Below the pieces are notes generated by a model, which had not been told where the DNA came from, ran no database searches, and worked only from the letters and a program-made list of their open reading frames with translations. This document shows positions 62,135 through 64,000 of a stretch of 64,000 nucleotides of DNA, one piece after another. The position numbers and the translations under genes are program-made. Numbering within the stretch: the stretch's first letter is position 1; every line of letters begins with the position of its first letter. Origin of the DNA: Candidatus Alloclostridium intestinigallinarum (GTDB lineage Bacteria; Bacillota; Clostridia; Christensenellales; UBA3700); contig CAJFJA010000010.1 of NCBI GenBank assembly GCA_904382605.1, positions 1 through 64,000 on the forward strand, read 5' to 3'.

Positions 62135-63922
62135 TTACTTCTTGAGATTCTCTTCGAGAGCCTTCTCCATATCGGCAAGCTCTTTAGGAAGCGTTCCGAA
62201 TTCGTCGAACTTGGCGTAGAAGGTCTTGATGCCTTCGCAGTCTTCCAGCCAAGCCTGCTTGTCGATGGAAAGCAGATCCTTAACGGTGTCAACGGTGACG
62301 TCCTTCAGACCTTCGATATTGATATCTTCCGCCTTAGGAATGTAGCCGATAGGGGTTTCGACAGCTTCAACTTCGCCGTCGATTCTCTTCAGCATCCAGT
62401 CGAGCACGCGCAGGTTGTCGCCGAAGCCGGGCCAGATGAAGTGACCGTTTTCGTCCGTTCTGAACCAGTTGACGTTGAAGAACTTAGGCTGCTTGGAAGG
62501 CTCAACCGTCTTACCGATATCCAGCCAATGCTGGAAGTAGTCGCCCATGTTGTAGCCGCAGAAAGGCAGCATAGCCATAGGATCGCGCCTTACAACGCCG
62601 ACTGCGCCGGAAGCGGCCGCGGTGGTTTCGGAAGCCATGATAGAACCTACGAACACGCCGTTATCCCAGTTCTTTGCCTCGTAAACGAGCGGAGCGGTCT
62701 TAGCGCGGCGTCCGCCGAAGATGAATGCGCTGATCGGTACAGGCTCGCCGGTGAAGAACTTCTCGGAGATGCAGGGGCAGTTTTCCGCGGGAGCGGTGAA
62801 ACGGCTGTTGGGATGAGCGCCCTTCTCGGTAGAAGTGGTGCCGTCCCAGGGATTGCCCTTCCAGTCGATGGCGTTCTTAGGCGGATTCTTGTCCAGACCT
62901 TCCCACCACACGGTGCCGTTATCCTTGTTGTAAGCGACGTTGGTGAAGATGGTGTTCTTCCTGGTGGAAGCCAAAGCGTTGGGGTTGGACTTTTCGTTGG
63001 TGCCGGGAGCTACGCCGAAGAAGCCGTTTTCGGGGTTGATGGCGTAAAGTCTGCCGTCCTCGCCCTTCTTGATCCACGCGATGTCGTCGCCGACCGTCCA
63101 GACCTTGTAGCCCTTCTTCTGATAAACTTCCGGAGGAACGAGCATTGCCAGGTTGGTCTTGCCGCATGCGGAAGGGAAAGCAGCCGCCATGTAAACGGTT
63201 TCCTTGCCGGGACGCTCGATACCGAGAATGAGCATATGCTCAGCCTGCCAGCCTTCGTTACGGCCCTGGTAGGAAGCTATGCGCAGAGCAAAGCACTTCT
63301 TGCCCAGAAGCACGTTGCCGCCGTAACCGGAGTTAACGGAGATAATCGCGTTATCTTCGGGGAACTGGCAGATATATCTCTTTTCTTCGTTTATTTCGCA
63401 CTTTGCGTGGGTGCCGCGCACGAAGTCGTTGGAATCGCCGAGGGCGTCCAGAACGTTCTTGCCGACGCGGGTCATTATCTTCATGTTGAGCACGACGTAA
63501 ATTGAGTCGGTGGTTTCGATACCTATCTTGGAGATAGGGCCGCCCACGGGGCCCATGGAATAAGGGATAACGTACATCGTCCTGCCCTTGTAAGCGCCGT
63601 CGAGGATAGCGTTAAGCATGGGATATGCTTCCTTGGGGTCCATCCAGTTGTTGGTGGGGCCGGCCTCCTTCCTGGTGCGGGCACAAATATAGGTGCGTCC
63701 TTCCACACGCGCAACGTCGTTGACGGCGGTGCGGTGAAGCAGGCAGCCGGGAAGAATTTCCTGGTTGAGCTTAATCATCTCGCCGGTGGCAAGAGCCTGC
63801 TCGGTGAGTTCGTTGTACAGCTTTTCGCTGCCGTCGATCCACACGACCTTATCAGGCTTGCACAGGTCAATCCTGCTCTGAACGAAATCCAATACTTGCT
63901 TGTTAGTAGTCAGATTTGCCAT
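62135..63922 (-). CDS. pckG: Phosphoenolpyruvate carboxykinase (GTP)
   Basis: Interconverts oxaloacetate and PEP with GTP/GDP. 595 residues, full length. GTP-type signature FPSACGKTN with the reactive Cys253 and P-loop lysine; YVIPYSMGPVGGPISKIGIETTDS; and a nucleotide-base pocket rich in Phe (about 485-500). In anaerobes it may run toward oxaloacetate or toward PEP. SD AAGGAG at 7 nt. A TATAAT at 63978-63983 is well placed; its -35 would fall just beyond the window's right edge. Confidence 0.97.
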   Translation of the reverse strand: MANLTTNKQVLDFVQSRIDLCKPDKVVWIDGSEKLYNELTEQALATGEMIKLNQEILPGCLLHRTAVNDVARVEGRTYICARTRKEAGPTNNWMDPKEAYPMLNAILDGAYKGRTMYVIPYSMGPVGGPISKIGIETTDSIYVVLNMKIMTRVGKNVLDALGDSNDFVRGTHAKCEINEEKRYICQFPEDNAIISVNSGYGGNVLLGKKCFALRIASYQGRNEGWQAEHMLILGIERPGKETVYMAAAFPSACGKTNLAMLVPPEVYQKKGYKVWTVGDDIAWIKKGEDGRLYAINPENGFFGVAPGTNEKSNPNALASTRKNTIFTNVAYNKDNGTVWWEGLDKNPPKNAIDWKGNPWDGTTSTEKGAHPNSRFTAPAENCPCISEKFFTGEPVPISAFIFGGRRAKTAPLVYEAKNWDNGVFVGSIMASETTAAASGAVGVVRRDPMAMLPFCGYNMGDYFQHWLDIGKTVEPSKQPKFFNVNWFRTDENGHFIWPGFGDNLRVLDWMLKRIDGEVEAVETPIGYIPKAEDINIEGLKDVTVDTVKDLLSIDKQAWLEDCEGIKTFYAKFDEFGTLPKELADMEKALEENLKK

Positions 63923-64000
63923 AGTATATTCTCCTTAAAATGATTATTTACAAAGTTCGCGGATTTCCGCCGCGTTTATTATATCATTTGAAGAAAGCAA

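Overview
The window looks like chromosomal DNA of an uncultured anaerobic Bacillota of class Clostridia. The evidence is RNase J, BioY and ThiT vitamin importers, a TPP riboswitch, a TM1266-type regulator, a TrmR/TrhP tRNA-modification pair, GTP-type PEP carboxykinase and AAGGAG ribosome binding sites. A Christensenellales-like gut lineage is possible but is only a guess. Coding DNA is moderately GC-rich, and the intergenic DNA is strikingly repetitive. No tRNA, rRNA, CRISPR-cas locus, transposase or integrase was found.

Layout. 0.66-6.6 kb: minus-strand operon of a CNNM/CorC protein, ileS, an rRNA-type methyltransferase and a pseudouridine synthase. 7-9.4 kb: zinc-ribbon/LRR membrane protein divergent from a small XRE regulator with two operators. 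9.6-12.7 kb: two small proteins, a SufS-like cysteine desulfurase and a DUF3343 protein. 14-16.5 kb: GH3 glycosidase. 17.7-22.3 kb: TM1266 regulator plus NMT1-type ABC importer behind a leader with an internal terminator, a dead surface-protein tail, and a degenerate orphan ABC ATPase. 22.6-28.8 kb: DUF4143 ATPase, ThiT, Fic protein, sugar isomerase/epimerase and pgi. 29-32 kb: MMPL transporter. 32.1-35.1 kb: a second XRE regulator beside 35 copies of a palindrome, the whole flanked by 128-bp direct repeats of a GNAT gene end. 35.5-42.8 kb: branched-chain amino-acid cluster ilvB, ilvC, ilvD, ilvA, ridA plus a HAD phosphatase. 43.5-52.5 kb: acyl-CoA ligase, aminotransferase, der, BioY, glycosyltransferase, trhP and trmR. 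52.5-54.9 kb: AT-rich restriction-modification operon. 55-64 kb: RNase J, a sugar nucleotidyltransferase, serC-serA and pckG.

The gene set is mostly ordinary. ilvB-C-D with ilvA makes valine/isoleucine precursors, and RidA clears the reactive enamine that IlvA releases. serC-serA makes serine. pckG and pgi serve central carbon flow. ThiT and BioY import vitamins.

The unusual biology is between the genes. Intergenic regions are built from a small vocabulary of palindromic modules: a 50-bp tandem unit with CTTGTCAAG/CTTGACAAG arms, TGTCCACTTTAGTGGACA, GCGGCGAGCCGCCGC, a GGAGCG/CGCTCC hairpin, and a 13-bp AAAGTGTTTTGCG hairpin. Several carry compensatory base changes between copies, so pairing appears to be maintained. 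The best candidate for a new system is the 32.1-35.1 kb unit. Its XRE protein is a paralogue of the regulator at 9.2 kb, whose operators share the CCA-N6-TGG geometry of the array palindrome. The unit looks like an insertion that rebuilt the 3' end of its target gene. Also notable are a 228-bp inverted-repeat element placed between a TPP aptamer and its terminator, and two candidate regulatory leaders without an obvious known class.
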